This document shows positions 52,001 to 62,226 of a stretch of DNA of 64,000 nt, piece after piece. This stretch comes from Sulfitobacter albidus (lineage in GTDB: Bacteria; Pseudomonadota; Alphaproteobacteria; Rhodobacterales; Rhodobacteraceae), in the NCBI RefSeq assembly GCF_018200035.1, contig NZ_CP073581.1:2538501-2602500 (forward strand), in the 5' to 3' direction. The position numbers and the translations under genes were made by a program. Within the stretch, counting starts at the first letter, position 1. Every line of letters starts with the position of its first letter. The notes beneath the pieces are model-generated. The model had not been told where the DNA came from. It ran no database searches and saw nothing but the letters and a program-made list of their open reading frames with translations.

Positions 52001-53683
52001 ATGACGTTCACCACACGCACCGGCACACCGTTGCCGCAAGCTGTTATCGACAGCGCCAAATCGGCCAAGACCGACGCAGTTTCCCGCCGCGAATTCCTGG
52101 CGACCGCCAGCTCGTTCGGCGCCACCGCCGCCACGGCCTATGCGATGATGGGCATGCCCGCCCCCGCCAACGCCGCGGCCCACGCCAACAAGAAAATGGG
52201 CGGCACAGTGCGCATGCAGCAAGAAGTGCGCGCACTGAAAGACCCACGCACCTATGACTGGTCGCAGATCGCGAACTTCTCGCGCGGGTGGCTGGAATAT
52301 CTGGCGATCTACGAAAATGACGGCACCTTCTCTCCCGCCCTGCTGGAAAGCTGGGAGCTGAATGACGATGCGACGGTCTATACGCTGAACGTCCGCAAGG
52401 GGGTGAAGTGGAACAACGGCGATGATTTCACCGCCGAGGACGTGGCGCGCAACATCACCGGCTGGTGCGACAAGTCGCTTGAAGGTAACTCGATGGCCGG
52501 CCGTTTTGCCTCGCTGATCGATGCCGACACAGAACAGGCCATTGAAGGCGCGATCGAAGTCGTCGACAGCCACACGGTCAAGCTGAACCTGCCCGTCTCC
52601 GACATCACGCTGATTGCGGGCATGGCAGACTATCCGGCGGCAATCGTGCACAGCTCGTTCGATGCCGACAATATGGTCGACAACCCTGTGGGCACCGGCC
52701 CCTACCTGCCAGAAACGCTCGAAGTGGGCGTGAAGGGTGTGCTCGTGAAGAACGAAGAGCACACCTGGTGGGGCACCGAGGTCTACGGCGGGCCGTACAT
52801 CGACCGTCTGGAATACATCGACTACGGCACCGACCCCGCCGCCTGGATCGCTGCAGCCGAGGCCGAGGAAGTCGACGCGTTCTACTCCATGGAAGGTGAG
52901 TTCATCGACATCATGTCCGGCCTCGACGGCTGGGTCGAGCACGAGATCGCAACGGCTGCGACCATCGTGATCCGTCCCAACCAGCTGGCCGAAGTGGACG
53001 GCAAGCGCCCCTATGAGGACGCGCGCGTGCGCAAGGCTATCGCCATGGCCGTCGACAACGAAGTGCTGCTGGAGCTTGGCATGTCCGGGCGCGGTATCGT
53101 CGCCAACAACCACCACGTTGGCCCGATGCACCCCGAATACGCCGATGTGCCCCGCATCCCGCACGATCCTGCGGGCGCCAAGGCGCTGATGGAAGAAGCC
53201 GGCATGGCTGATTTCGAGCATGAGCTGATGTCGATCGACGACGCATGGCGCAAGGACACCACCGACGCCGTGGCAGCCCAGCTGCGCGACGCGGGCATCA
53301 AGGTGAAACGGACGATCCTGCCCGGTTCGACCTTCTGGAACGACTGGTCGAAATACCCGTTCTCCTCGACCAACTGGAACCACCGCCCGCTGGGCGTCCA
53401 GATCTGGGCACTGGCGTATCGCTCCGGCGAAGCGTGGAACGAATTCGGCTGGTCGAATGCGGAATTCGACGCCCTTCTTGCCGAAGCCTTGGCAACTGCC
53501 GACGTGGATAAGCGCCGCGAGCTGATGGCCAAGGGCGAAGCGATGATCCTCGAGGAAGGTGTGACGATCCAGCCTTACTGGCGCTCCCTCTACAACCACA
53601 CCAAAGAGGGGCTGACCGGTGCGGAGCATCACATCAGCTTTGAATACCATCCCGCACGGATGGCGTGGACAGGCGACGCCTGA
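52001..53683 (+). CDS. Tat-exported ABC transporter substrate-binding protein (peptide/SBP_bac_5 type)
   Basis: 560 residues. The N terminus has a twin-arginine signal ([20 protein letters not shown] near residues 29-48), so the protein is folded before export to the periplasm. The mature region is an SBP_bac_5 protein: [60 protein letters not shown] and [20 protein letters not shown]. These bind oligopeptides or similar ligands. No permease or ATPase gene adjoins it; a strong terminator follows at once, so its membrane partners are encoded elsewhere. Confidence 0.9.
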   Translation: MTFTTRTGTPLPQAVIDSAKSAKTDAVSRREFLATASSFGATAATAYAMMGMPAPANAAAHANKKMGGTVRMQQEVRALKDPRTYDWSQIANFSRGWLEYLAIYENDGTFSPALLESWELNDDATVYTLNVRKGVKWNNGDDFTAEDVARNITGWCDKSLEGNSMAGRFASLIDADTEQAIEGAIEVVDSHTVKLNLPVSDITLIAGMADYPAAIVHSSFDADNMVDNPVGTGPYLPETLEVGVKGVLVKNEEHTWWGTEVYGGPYIDRLEYIDYGTDPAAWIAAAEAEEVDAFYSMEGEFIDIMSGLDGWVEHEIATAATIVIRPNQLAEVDGKRPYEDARVRKAIAMAVDNEVLLELGMSGRGIVANNHHVGPMHPEYADVPRIPHDPAGAKALMEEAGMADFEHELMSIDDAWRKDTTDAVAAQLRDAGIKVKRTILPGSTFWNDWSKYPFSSTNWNHRPLGVQIWALAYRSGEAWNEFGWSNAEFDALLAEALATADVDKRRELMAKGEAMILEEGVTIQPYWRSLYNHTKEGLTGAEHHISFEYHPARMAWTGDA

Positions 53684-53709
53684 TCCCGCTTCGGGTGTGA
53701 AACACGAAA

Positions 53710-53736
53710 GGGCCGCGCAACGCGCGGCCCTTTTTT
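53710..53736 (+). terminator. intrinsic terminator after the ABC binding-protein gene
   Basis: GGGCCGCGC (53710-53718), AAC, GCGCGGCCC (53722-53730), then T6 (53731-53736). The following 130 bases before the regulator gene on the other strand hold nothing I can assign. Confidence 0.92.
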
Positions 53737-53866
53737 GTGGCGGGTGCCCCGTGATCTGGAAACCGAGGGACTACTTACGGGGCTTGCCACCGTTCAGATG
53801 ATACGAATTGTCCTGCTGACGTGGCGCCTGCCCCCGACTGTCGCCCGCGCGATGTTCCAGACGGGA

Positions 53867-54772
53867 TCAGTCCAGCCCGCCGCCCATGAAATCACGCGCG
53901 CGGATCAGGCCAATCAGCTTTTTCAGCGTCGCTTCCGGTGTCTGGTTGGACGTGTCCAGCTCTGCCTCCGCACGGGCGTAGAGCGGCGCGCGGGTCTGCA
54001 TCAGCATCTTGATGCGCGCCGTTGCATCGGGTTCGTCCCGCAGGGGGCGCAGATCGCTCTGGTTGCGCACCCGCTCGACATGCTCTGACGGGGTGGTGCG
54101 CAGCCAGACGGTGTGAAACCGTTCAAGAAGGCGGGCAAACGGCGCCTCTTCCTCGACGAAACCGCCGGAGACCGCGATCACCATCGGCGCGGTACGCCGT
54201 GCAACACGATCAAGCGCTTCGGTCTCAAGGCGGCGGTAGCCTTCCTGCCCGTAAAGCGACAGCACCTCGGCCAGCGGGATCCCCGTTTCCTCCTCGATCA
54301 GGCGATTGAGTTCGACAAAGGGGATATCCAGCGCCTCCGCCGCCATACGGCCGAGTGTGGTCTTGCCCGAGCCGCGCAGGCCCAGAAGGCAGATCCGCCC
54401 GGCCTTCACCCCGGCGGGGGCGTTCGCGCCCAACAGCTTTTGCACCTGCGCCTGCACATCCGCGCCGGCCCGTTGATACAGCCGCGCGATCCGCTGCGCC
54501 TGCGGCTCGGCAGGCACGTGTTTGGCGATAAGGGTCTCGATCTCGACGTCCAGCGCGCGGGCCACCCGCTCCAGAAGCGCGATGGAGATATTCCCCTCCC
54601 CCGCTTCGAGCTGTGCCAGATAGCGCGGTGAAACGCCCGAGCGCTCCGACAGGACGCGGCGGGGCAGACCCTTTTGGCGGCGCACATCGCGCACGCGCCT
54701 TGCCAGCCGCTCGATAAGCGCCTGCTTGGTCAGGTCTGTCTGCGATTTGGCGTCAGAATTATCCATACCCAT
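53867..54772 (-). CDS. HTH regulator fused to a shikimate-kinase-like domain (BoxR/BzdR type)
   Basis: 301 residues: an XRE-type helix-turn-helix at about 24-82 (LPRRVLSERSGVSPRYLAQL) joined to a shikimate-kinase fold at about 125-295 with Walker A GLRGSGKTTLG (131-141) and LNRLIEEETGIPLAEVLSLY. In BoxR and BzdR the kinase-like domain senses benzoyl-CoA and the HTH represses aromatic degradation genes. Start at ATG 54772, or ATG 54766 two codons later. The dctPQM transporter genes lie upstream on the same strand. Ligand here unknown; no box or bzd enzyme gene is in the window. Confidence 0.85.
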   Translation of the reverse strand: MGMDNSDAKSQTDLTKQALIERLARRVRDVRRQKGLPRRVLSERSGVSPRYLAQLEAGEGNISIALLERVARALDVEIETLIAKHVPAEPQAQRIARLYQRAGADVQAQVQKLLGANAPAGVKAGRICLLGLRGSGKTTLGRMAAEALDIPFVELNRLIEEETGIPLAEVLSLYGQEGYRRLETEALDRVARRTAPMVIAVSGGFVEEEAPFARLLERFHTVWLRTTPSEHVERVRNQSDLRPLRDEPDATARIKMLMQTRAPLYARAEAELDTSNQTPEATLKKLIGLIRARDFMGGGLD

Positions 54773-54870
54773 AACCTAGTCCAGCAAAGCCCAACGCCAA
54801 AGGCTTTTCGCGCAAAGTACCGCAAAAGTTGCGTTTTGTCGCAGCCCGGCCCGCGTGGGATACAGCGCGC

Positions 54871-56186
54871 TTACCGCAGCAGGAACAGGGTAATGGACGG
54901 AAAGGCCACAAGAATAATTACCCGCAGGATGTCGGAGCCGATAAAGTACAGCACCGCACGGTAGGTCTGGGTCATCGGCGTTTCGCGGTCCATCGAATTG
55001 ATGATGAACAGGTTCATTCCGACCGGTGGAGTGATCAGCCCTACCTCCACGACGATCAGCACCAGAATGCCAAACCAGATCGCCACATGCTCCGCCGACA
55101 TGCCAAAATCCATCGCCGAGATGACGGGAAAGAAGATCGGCACTGTCAGCAGGATCATCGACAGGCTGTCCATGAGGCAGCCGAAGATCAGGTAGAACGT
55201 AAGAATGATGACCAGCACGAGCCACGGGCTGAGCCCCTGGCCGACGACCCAATCGGCCATGAATTGTGGCACGCCGGACAGCGCCAGAAACCCGTTGTAG
55301 AACGCAGCCCCCAGAACGATGAAAAAGATCATCGCCGTGGTCCGCGCGGTGCCCATCAGGCTTTCGCGCAGCTTGGCCCAGCCCAGACTGCCCGACAACA
55401 GTGCGGCCAGCCCCGTCCCCGCCGCACCAACTGCCGCGCCTTCGGTCGGGGTGAACCAACCGGCGTAGATCCCCCGACGACGACCAGAAAGATCACGACC
55501 ACGGGCCAGGTGCGCCCGAGGGCAGCGAACCGCTCTGCCATCGGAACGGGCGGCCGCGTGCCCGCCGCATCGGGGTTCAGCCGCACGTAGACCGAGATTG
55601 TCAGCACATATCCCAAAGCGGCGAGGATGCCGGGAATGAAGGCGGCAAGGAACAGCTTTGCGATGTTCTGCTCGGTCAGGATGGCATAGATCACCAGAAT
55701 GACCGAGGGCGGGATCAGGATGCCCAGCGTGCCCCCCGCCGCCAGCGTCGCGGTCGAGAACCCGCCCGAATAGCCGTAGCGTTTCAGCTCGGGCAGCGCG
55801 ACTTTCGACATTGTCGCCGCCGTCGCCAGCGACGAGCCGCAAATCGCCCCGAACCCCGCACAGGCGCCCACGGCGGCCATCGCCACCCCGCCGCGCCGGT
55901 GACCCAGGAAGCTTTCGGCGGCGCGGAACAGTGCCTGGCTCATCCCCGAGAGGGTGGCGAACTGGCCCATCAGCAAAAACAGCGGGATGATCGACAGCGA
56001 ATAGCTGGAGAAGGTCGTGTAGGTCTCTGACTTCAGCTTCGCCAGCAACGGGGTCGGATTGCCGCCCATCGCCATGTACCAGCCGCCAAATCCGCACAGC
56101 ATCATCGCCAGACCGATCGGCGCGCGCAGGAAGATCATCAGCAGCAGCACGGGGAACGACCAGAACCCAAGCTCAAGATTGCTCAT
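54871..56186 (-). pseudogene. dctM: TRAP transporter large permease DctM (frameshift as sequenced)
   Basis: Twelve-helix subunit of a TRAP transporter, which takes up organic acids with Na+. From ATG 56186, MSNLELGFWSFPVLLLMIFL, GACAGFGAICGSSLATAATM and AAGGTLGILIPPSVILVIYA are canonical. The frame breaks at a five-C run (plus 55471-55475) after FLVVVGG, then resumes as IYAGWFTPTEGAAVGAAGTG, and VEVGLITPPVGMNLFIINSM to the stop at 54871. One added base gives 438 residues. Three bases separate it from dctQ. It is most likely intact in the cell. Confidence 0.92.
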
Positions 56187-56189
56187 CGC

Positions 56190-56699
56190 TCAGACCTCAT
56201 GCTCGGACGGCAGGATCGCGCGATCCTGCGCGGCCTCGATGACGCGCGCGGCCGCGCAATAAACCGCGACGATGCAGGCGATGACGCCCGCGACAAAGGC
56301 CGCCGCGTATCCCCACCAAACCGGGAATTGCAGGAAAAGTGTGGTCTGCCCGTTGCCATAGACCCGCTCCAACCCGCCGTAGAGGCGCCAGATCAGAAGG
56401 ATGATGACCGCCGCCAGCACGATCTCCCAAAAGGCCGCGATCACGCGGGTGGCGCGGTCGGGCAGCTGCATCGTGAACACATCGACCGTCGCATGCGCCC
56501 CGTAGAATTGGCAGATCGGCAGGAAGGCAAAGATGGCAAAGGCGACCCCGGCCTCCAGCACTTCGTAATTGCCGGTGATCTCTCCGATCCCGGTCGAGCG
56601 GCCAAGGATCGATAGGGTCGTCATCGCCACAAGCACGATCAGAACCGCCCCGCCGACAAGCGCGCTGGCGTGCGCGAGAAAACGAATGAAACGGTGCAT
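56190..56699 (-). CDS. dctQ: TRAP transporter small permease DctQ
   Basis: 169 residues from ATG 56699 (MHRFIRFLAHASALVGGAVL). Four membrane helices are expected: VLIVLVAMTTLSILGR, VAFAIFAFLPICQFYGAHAT, FWEIVLAAVIILLIWRLYGG and GYAAAFVAGVIACIVAVYCA. The FLPICQFYGAHATVDVF segment is typical of DctQ. It lies between dctP and dctM in the standard PQM order, 52 bases after dctP and three before dctM. Confidence 0.9.
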   Translation of the reverse strand: MHRFIRFLAHASALVGGAVLIVLVAMTTLSILGRSTGIGEITGNYEVLEAGVAFAIFAFLPICQFYGAHATVDVFTMQLPDRATRVIAAFWEIVLAAVIILLIWRLYGGLERVYGNGQTTLFLQFPVWWGYAAAFVAGVIACIVAVYCAAARVIEAAQDRAILPSEHEV

Positions 56700-56751
56700 G
56701 GCGTGGCCTCTGAAAGGTCCCGCGCCGGACATGCGACGCGGGACTGTGGGC

Positions 56752-57780
56752 TTAGTTCTCGTAGGCGTCCATCAGCGATTTCGCCTCGTCGATCAAGGCC
56801 TGACCGTCGATACCCTTGCTTTCCATATCCGCGAGCCATTCGTCATAGACGGGTTGGGCTGCGGTGCGCCACGCCTCGACCGCATCGCCCGATACGGTGG
56901 TGATGGTGTTGCCCGCATCAACGGCGGCCTGACGCGCGGGCGCATCGGCGTCCTGCATGGTGCCGCCCGCAAGGATCGAGAAGTCGAGGCCGGAGTTGTC
57001 ATCCAGCGCCTTTTGCTGCTCGGGCGTAAGGCTGTCGTAGCGGTCCTTGTTCATCGCCAGAACAAACGTCAGCGTATAGAGCGCGTTGCCTTCGAATTCG
57101 GTGTGATAATCCACCAGCTCCGGGATCTTGAGCGCGCCGGTCACTTCCCACGGGATCGTGGTGCCGTTGATGACGCCCTTGCTCAACGCTTCGGGGATCG
57201 CCGGCACGGGCATGCCCACCGGGGAGGATCCGACCTTTTCCAGCAAGGCATTCGCCAGCCGCGAGCCGCCGCGCATCTTGAGGCCGTTCATGTCGGCGGG
57301 GGTCTGCACCTCTTTGTCGACGTGGATCAGGCCGGGGCCGTGCACCCATGTGCCGAGGATTTTCACGTCCTTGAACTCGGTATCCTTCATGTGCTTTTCG
57401 AACATCTGCCAATAGGCCGAGGACATCGCACGCGCGTCGGACATCATGAACGGCAATTCGAACACTTCGGTCGAGGGGTAGCGACCCGGCGTATAACCGA
57501 CCACGGTCCAGACGATATCGGCAACGCCGTCAATGGCCTGATCCATCAGCTCGGGCGGGCGGCCACCCAGCTGCATGGCGCCGTAGCGTTCGATCTTGAT
57601 CGCGCCGCCGGAGGATTCTTCGACCCGGTCGGCCCAGGGGTAGAGGATCAGGTTGGGTACATTTGCCTGATCGGGCAGGAACTGGTGCAAGCGCAGCGTG
57701 ACGTCCTGCGCGGCCGCAGGCAGCGGTGCAAGCAGCGTGGCGGCGATCAGGCCCAGCACGGATTTACGTGTGAAATTCAT
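56752..57780 (-). CDS. dctP: TRAP transporter solute-binding protein DctP
   Basis: 342 residues with a Sec signal (MNFTRKSVLGLIAATLLAPL through AAAQ, cleavage near residue 24). The mature domain has the DctP hallmarks ERYGAMQLGGRPPELMDQAI, LGTWVHGPGLIHVDKEVQTP and GLKMRGGSRLANALLEKVGS, where the arginine of KMRGGSR contacts a ligand carboxylate. GGGAGA lies upstream of ATG 57780. The ligand is probably an organic acid. Upstream on the same strand is the tRNA with its tandem repeats. Confidence 0.93.
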   Translation of the reverse strand: MNFTRKSVLGLIAATLLAPLPAAAQDVTLRLHQFLPDQANVPNLILYPWADRVEESSGGAIKIERYGAMQLGGRPPELMDQAIDGVADIVWTVVGYTPGRYPSTEVFELPFMMSDARAMSSAYWQMFEKHMKDTEFKDVKILGTWVHGPGLIHVDKEVQTPADMNGLKMRGGSRLANALLEKVGSSPVGMPVPAIPEALSKGVINGTTIPWEVTGALKIPELVDYHTEFEGNALYTLTFVLAMNKDRYDSLTPEQQKALDDNSGLDFSILAGGTMQDADAPARQAAVDAGNTITTVSGDAVEAWRTAAQPVYDEWLADMESKGIDGQALIDEAKSLMDAYEN

Positions 57781-57932
57781 GGTATTCTCCCTTAGTGCGA
57801 CGTCTTTCGCGCCGACGAACAGGCCCGAGGTTAGGCCCACACGGACCTGTTGTCACGGGGCAAAACGGGGCCGCCAAGCCGACATGCGCCGGGTATGCGC
57901 ACACTTTACAAGGTGGTTTGCGGGGGAGATGT

Positions 57933-58240
<308 letters not shown>

Positions 58241-58250
58241 AACGCTCGGT

Positions 58251-58279
58251 GCATTAGGGCAGGTCTGCGCCGGGGTCAA
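58251..58279 (-). promoter_or_regulatory. promoter of the tRNA gene
   Basis: On minus, TTGACC (58274-58279), 17 bases, TAATGC (58251-58256). The predicted start is about five bases before tRNA base 1, a typical short tRNA leader. Confidence 0.7.
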
Positions 58280-58324
58280 CCGCCTTTTGGCGCATTCGCG
58301 ACGGCTGGCCCCGGTTTTTCCCGC

Positions 58325-59212
58325 TCAGATCCACTTTGCCAGCGGGGGAAGGCTCATCAGCACTGCATTCGCGTCATGCCCGGTCTCAAGTCCGAATTTG
58401 GTCCCGCGGTCGTAGACAAGGTTGTATTCGGCATACAGCCCGCGGTGCACCAGCTGCGCGTCCTTTTCGGCCTCGCCCCACGGATCGGCGCGGCGCTTTT
58501 CCACCAGTGGCACGTAGGCGGGCAGGAAAGCACGACCGATGTCTTGGGTCAGGGCAAAATCCGCCTCCCAATCGCCGGTGTTGCGGTCATCCATGAAAAT
58601 CCCGCCGACACCGCGCGCACGGTGGCGGTGCGGGATGTAGAAATACTCGTCCGCCCATGCCTTCAGCTTGGGATAGATCTCTTCCCCGTGGGGGTCGAGA
58701 TGGGCCTTTTGCGTGGCGTGAAAATGCGCGGTGTCCTCGTCGTACTCCAGACAGGGGTTCAGATCGGAGCCGCCGCCGAACCACCACGCGCCGGGGGTCC
58801 AGAACATGCGGGTGTTCATGTGCACGGCGGGGCAATGGGGGTTTTGCATATGCGCCACAAGGCTGATGCCCGACGCCCAGAAGCGCGGATCGTCCGCCAT
58901 GCCGGGCACGCCCCGCGCGGCCATGGCTTTTTGCGCACGTTCGCCCAGCGTGCCGTAGACCTGTGAGACATTCACGCCCACCTTTTCGAACACGCGGCCC
59001 CCGCGCATCACGCTCATGAGGCCACCGCCCGCGTCCGATCCGTCGTCCGAGGTGCGTTTGGTATCCGTCACCTCGAACCGGCCTGGCGCCATGTCGGTCA
59101 GCGGACCCGCGTCGTGGCTGTCCTCCAGCGCCTCGAAAGCCGCGACGATATCGTCGCGCAGCTGGCGGAACCACGCGGCGGCGCGGGACTTTTCGGTCTC
59201 AAAAGCGGTCAT
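58325..59212 (-). CDS. hemF: oxygen-dependent coproporphyrinogen III oxidase
   Basis: Converts coproporphyrinogen III to protoporphyrinogen IX with O2 in heme synthesis. 295 residues: GGRVFEKVGVNVSQVYGTLG, HMQNPHCPAVHMNTRMFWTP, AWWFGGGSDLNPCLEYDEDT, EYFYIPHRHRARGVGGIFMD and YAEYNLVYDRGTKFGLETGH are the full set of family signatures. ATG 59212 starts at the usual N terminus. It precedes the tRNA gene on the same strand; between them lies the tRNA promoter. Confidence 0.96.
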   Translation of the reverse strand: MTAFETEKSRAAAWFRQLRDDIVAAFEALEDSHDAGPLTDMAPGRFEVTDTKRTSDDGSDAGGGLMSVMRGGRVFEKVGVNVSQVYGTLGERAQKAMAARGVPGMADDPRFWASGISLVAHMQNPHCPAVHMNTRMFWTPGAWWFGGGSDLNPCLEYDEDTAHFHATQKAHLDPHGEEIYPKLKAWADEYFYIPHRHRARGVGGIFMDDRNTGDWEADFALTQDIGRAFLPAYVPLVEKRRADPWGEAEKDAQLVHRGLYAEYNLVYDRGTKFGLETGHDANAVLMSLPPLAKWI

Positions 59213-59245
59213 AGGGTCGTCTCTGTCAGGCTACGCGATCACCCG

Positions 59246-60046
59246 TCAGTGTGCGGGCGCGCTGACAGCATCCAACAAAGAGCGCCCGCCGTCCACCACC
59301 ATAATCTCTCCGGTCATAAAGCTGGAGCTTTCGGCGGCGAGGAATTGCACCGCCTCGACCAGCTCCCCGGGGGCGGCGATGCGGCCAAGGGGAGTGTGGG
59401 CGCGAATGTCGTCGCGCCACTCACGGTTCTCGGCCACGCTCGCCTTGAGCGATGCGGACATGACCGAGCCGAACGCCACCGCGTTCACGCGGATGCGGTG
59501 CGGCGCGAGCGCCAGCGCCAGAGAGCGCGTCATCTGATCCTGCGCGGCGGCGGCGATGGAATAGGCCATCAGCTCTGGCTGGGTATGGTGTGCCGTGGTC
59601 GAGCTGAGGTTGATGATCGCGCCGATCTGCCCCTCGCCCTCATTGTCGGCCTGCTTGATCATGCGCCGCGCGACCTGCTGCGACAGGCGCAGGGCGGTCA
59701 TCAGGTTCTGGTCCAACAGCGTCTCGACCGAGGTATCCTCGACATCCATCGCATCGGTGGCCATCACCTGCCGCGAGGCGTTCACCAGAATATCGACCTG
59801 ATCGAAGGCGTCGATGGTGGCCGACACCAGATTGGCAATCGTCAGCCGCTGGCGCAGATCCCCCGCGAAAAAGCGGATGTTGCCCTCGTCACGCTGATCG
59901 CCCAACTCTTCCTTTAGCCGCGCCTCGTCGATGTCGGCGCACATCACATTCGCGCCCTTGTCGGCAAAGCCGCGCGCGATGGACAGGCCAATGCCGTTGG
60001 CGGCTCCGGTCACGATTGCCGTTTTGCCGGCGATGGAAAAGGACAT
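59246..60046 (-). CDS. short-chain dehydrogenase/reductase
   Basis: 266 residues. SIAGKTAIVTGAANGIGLSI is the NAD(P)-binding TGxxxGxG motif, ADIDE after strand 2 suggests NAD preference, and LVNASRQVM replaces the usual NNAG. The catalytic set is altered: the Ser-Tyr-Lys site would be NLSSTTAHHTQPELMAYSIA, where YS-AAAAQ has Ala in place of Lys in YxxxK. That departure could reduce or abolish dehydrogenase activity. ATG 60046 has AAAAGG upstream. Downstream of the RsmC-like gene on the same strand. Confidence 0.82.
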   Translation of the reverse strand: MSFSIAGKTAIVTGAANGIGLSIARGFADKGANVMCADIDEARLKEELGDQRDEGNIRFFAGDLRQRLTIANLVSATIDAFDQVDILVNASRQVMATDAMDVEDTSVETLLDQNLMTALRLSQQVARRMIKQADNEGEGQIGAIINLSSTTAHHTQPELMAYSIAAAAQDQMTRSLALALAPHRIRVNAVAFGSVMSASLKASVAENREWRDDIRAHTPLGRIAAPGELVEAVQFLAAESSSFMTGEIMVVDGGRSLLDAVSAPAH

Positions 60047-60074
60047 GGGAAACCTATGCGTCTGGGGAAAGGGG

Positions 60075-61067
60075 TCAGCGGCGTTTGCGCAGGGGCCGCG
60101 ATGCGTGGAACAGTTTGAAACGGGCGTCACCGCCAATCTCGTCGACCTGCGCAAAAAGCGTGGCCAGTTCCGCCTCATACGGCAAATGGCGATTCGCCAC
60201 CATCCAAAGATGGCCCTGCGGCGCCAGCAGCCGTGCGGCGGCGGCGACAAACGCCTGCCCGATCTGCGGCTCAGCGGCGCGCCCCTGATGAAACGGGGGG
60301 TTCATCACCACCGTGTCGAGCCTGTGCGCCAGCGTCCAATCGGTGGCATCGGCCCAGTGAAATGTGGCGCGCGGATCGGTGACGTTACGCTTGGCGCATT
60401 CCAGCGCGATATGCTGAGCCTCGACCAGATGCACGGCCTCGACCGCCTCGCGCGTGAGGATATGCGCCGACAAAAACCCCCAGCCCGCGCCCAGATCGGC
60501 CACCTGCGCGCCAAGCGTGTCGGGCAGCGCATCCACCAGCAGGGCTGAGGCCAGATCGACCGCGTCGGCAGAGAAAACCCCCGGTGCGGTCCAGAATCCA
60601 CCTTCGGTCATCGCCGGGCCCTGCACCCAATCGTCAAAGCAGTCGGCAGCGGGGGCGTCGATCCAGAACAGCTTTCCGTGCGCCTTGGTGATGGGGCCGT
60701 GCACTGTCACACGGTCCTTCATCGCCTTGAGAATACTGTCGACACCGTCGGTCTTTTGTCCGTCGACCACCACCGGTCCCGCGCTTTGTGCGCAGGCCTC
60801 AGCGATCAGCGCGCGCGCCTCTGCCTTGGCGCGCGGCAGGCAGACAAGCGCAGCGGCATAGGGCCCCTCGCCCACCTGCACGGTATCAAATCCGCGCGCA
60901 GCCCAGGCATCTACATGGGGGCGGAAGCCGTCGATGATCTGTATCCGCTCGGGGTCGAGACCGTCCAGATCGGCATCCACGGGCGGGCCAAAGACCGCAA
61001 TGCGACCCTCACCGGGCACATCCAGCCCACCGCCGTCCAGCGCGAGCGGCAAGCGTCTATCGAGCAT
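60075..61067 (-). CDS. RsmC-like class I methyltransferase (rRNA guanine-N2 type)
   Basis: 330 residues in two methyltransferase-fold halves. The C-terminal half has the catalytic set: ALPDTLGAQVADLGAGWGFL (SAM motif I), HLVEAQHIALECAKRN, and the NPPF motif in LDTVVMNPPFHQGRAAEPQI, which acts on guanine N2; the N-terminal half is non-catalytic, as in RsmC, which methylates G1207 of 16S rRNA. Position 1207 or another guanine cannot be decided. Four bases before it lies clpS on the same strand. Confidence 0.85.
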   Translation of the reverse strand: MLDRRLPLALDGGGLDVPGEGRIAVFGPPVDADLDGLDPERIQIIDGFRPHVDAWAARGFDTVQVGEGPYAAALVCLPRAKAEARALIAEACAQSAGPVVVDGQKTDGVDSILKAMKDRVTVHGPITKAHGKLFWIDAPAADCFDDWVQGPAMTEGGFWTAPGVFSADAVDLASALLVDALPDTLGAQVADLGAGWGFLSAHILTREAVEAVHLVEAQHIALECAKRNVTDPRATFHWADATDWTLAHRLDTVVMNPPFHQGRAAEPQIGQAFVAAAARLLAPQGHLWMVANRHLPYEAELATLFAQVDEIGGDARFKLFHASRPLRKRR

Positions 61068-61070
61068 TGG

Positions 61071-61409
61071 TTACTCTTCTTTTTCCATGGTGCATTGCAG
61101 GGGGTGCTGGTGACGGCGGGCAAAATCCATCACCTGCGCCACCTTCGTCTCGGCGATCTCGTGGCTGAAGACACCGACAACCGCCAACCCCTTCTTGTGC
61201 ACCGTCAGCATGATCTCGAACGCCTGCGCGTGATTGAGACCAAAGAACCGCTCAAGCACATGCACCACAAATTCCATCGGCGTGAAATCATCGTTGAGCA
61301 GCATCACTTTGTAGAGCGGCGGGCGCTTGGTCTTTGGCTTGACCTTGGTCAGCAGTTCGGTGTCGTCACCGTCGTCAGGGCCGGCCATGGTGATCGGATC
61401 AAGGTGCAT
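61071..61409 (-). CDS. clpS: ATP-dependent Clp protease adaptor ClpS
   Basis: 112 residues. [20 protein letters not shown] is the hallmark with the NDD-T-MEFV binding pocket for N-degrons; [20 protein letters not shown] with the VH-KG-A segment and [20 protein letters not shown] complete the fold. ClpS passes N-end-rule substrates to ClpAP. AGGAG lies before ATG 61409. clpA, its usual partner, is not adjacent; the neighbours are the RsmC-like gene and a divergent HAD gene. Confidence 0.96.
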   Translation of the reverse strand: MHLDPITMAGPDDGDDTELLTKVKPKTKRPPLYKVMLLNDDFTPMEFVVHVLERFFGLNHAQAFEIMLTVHKKGLAVVGVFSHEIAETKVAQVMDFARRHQHPLQCTMEKEE

Positions 61410-61497
61410 TGCTGCTCCTGCTCAAATGGGTTTTGTGCTGTCTGTCGAGGTGTCTATATAACGTCTCTGCCCCATCTGAAAAGAGGCGCGCGCCCGA

Positions 61498-62199
61498 ATG
61501 ACCCTTCCCGTCACCACCGTAGGCTTCGACGCCGATGACACGCTTTGGCACAACGAGCGCTATTTTGCCCTGACACAGGTGCATTTTGCGCAGCTTTTGG
61601 GGGAGTATACGGACACCGATACCCTCATGGCGCGTCTGTTGGCCGCAGAGCGACGCAACCTGCCGCACTACGGATTCGGGATCAAGGGGTTCACCCTGTC
61701 GATGATCGAAACCGCCGTTGAGGTCACCGATGGGCGGGTGCACGCAGACGTCATCACCCAGATTCTCGACGCCGGTCGCGACATGCTTTCCCACGCGGTC
61801 GAACTGCTCCCCCACGCGCGCGAGACGGTCGAGGTTTTATCCCGTGATTACAAGGTGATCGTCATCACCAAGGGCGATCTGCTGGATCAGGAGCGTAAAC
61901 TGATCCAGTCCGGCCTGCGCGACGCCTTCGACGGGGTCGAAATCGTCTCGGCCAAGACCGCGGAGGTTTATTCGGCGATCTTCGCACGCCACGGCACGGG
62001 CGCGGATCAGGGGCTGATGGTCGGCAACGCGATGGCCTCGGATGTGGTGCCGATGATCGAGGCCGGTGGCTGGGGTGTCTTTTGCCCGCATGAAATCACA
62101 TGGGCAATCGAGGACGCCCCGCCGCCCGTCCATCCACGTTTTGCACAAATCGCGGATTTGTCGGAATTGCCCGCGCTGATCGCGACTCTCCAGAATTAA
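61498..62199 (+). CDS. HAD-family hydrolase
   Basis: 233 residues. Motif I DADDTLWHNER (nucleophile Asp in VGFDADDTLW), cap helices with ERRNLPHYGFGIKGFTLSMI, motif II Thr in VIVITKGDLLDQER with the Lys of motif III in VSAKTAEVYSAIF, and motif IV VGNAMASDVVPMIEAGGWGV. These are YjjG/HAD-IA-like phosphatases of nucleotides or small phosphates; substrate unknown. Divergent from clpS. A terminator-like hairpin follows at 62227. Confidence 0.88.
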   Translation: MTLPVTTVGFDADDTLWHNERYFALTQVHFAQLLGEYTDTDTLMARLLAAERRNLPHYGFGIKGFTLSMIETAVEVTDGRVHADVITQILDAGRDMLSHAVELLPHARETVEVLSRDYKVIVITKGDLLDQERKLIQSGLRDAFDGVEIVSAKTAEVYSAIFARHGTGADQGLMVGNAMASDVVPMIEAGGWGVFCPHEITWAIEDAPPPVHPRFAQIADLSELPALIATLQN

Positions 62200-62226
62200 G
62201 GCGCACCGCCCAGATCGTGCCACATT

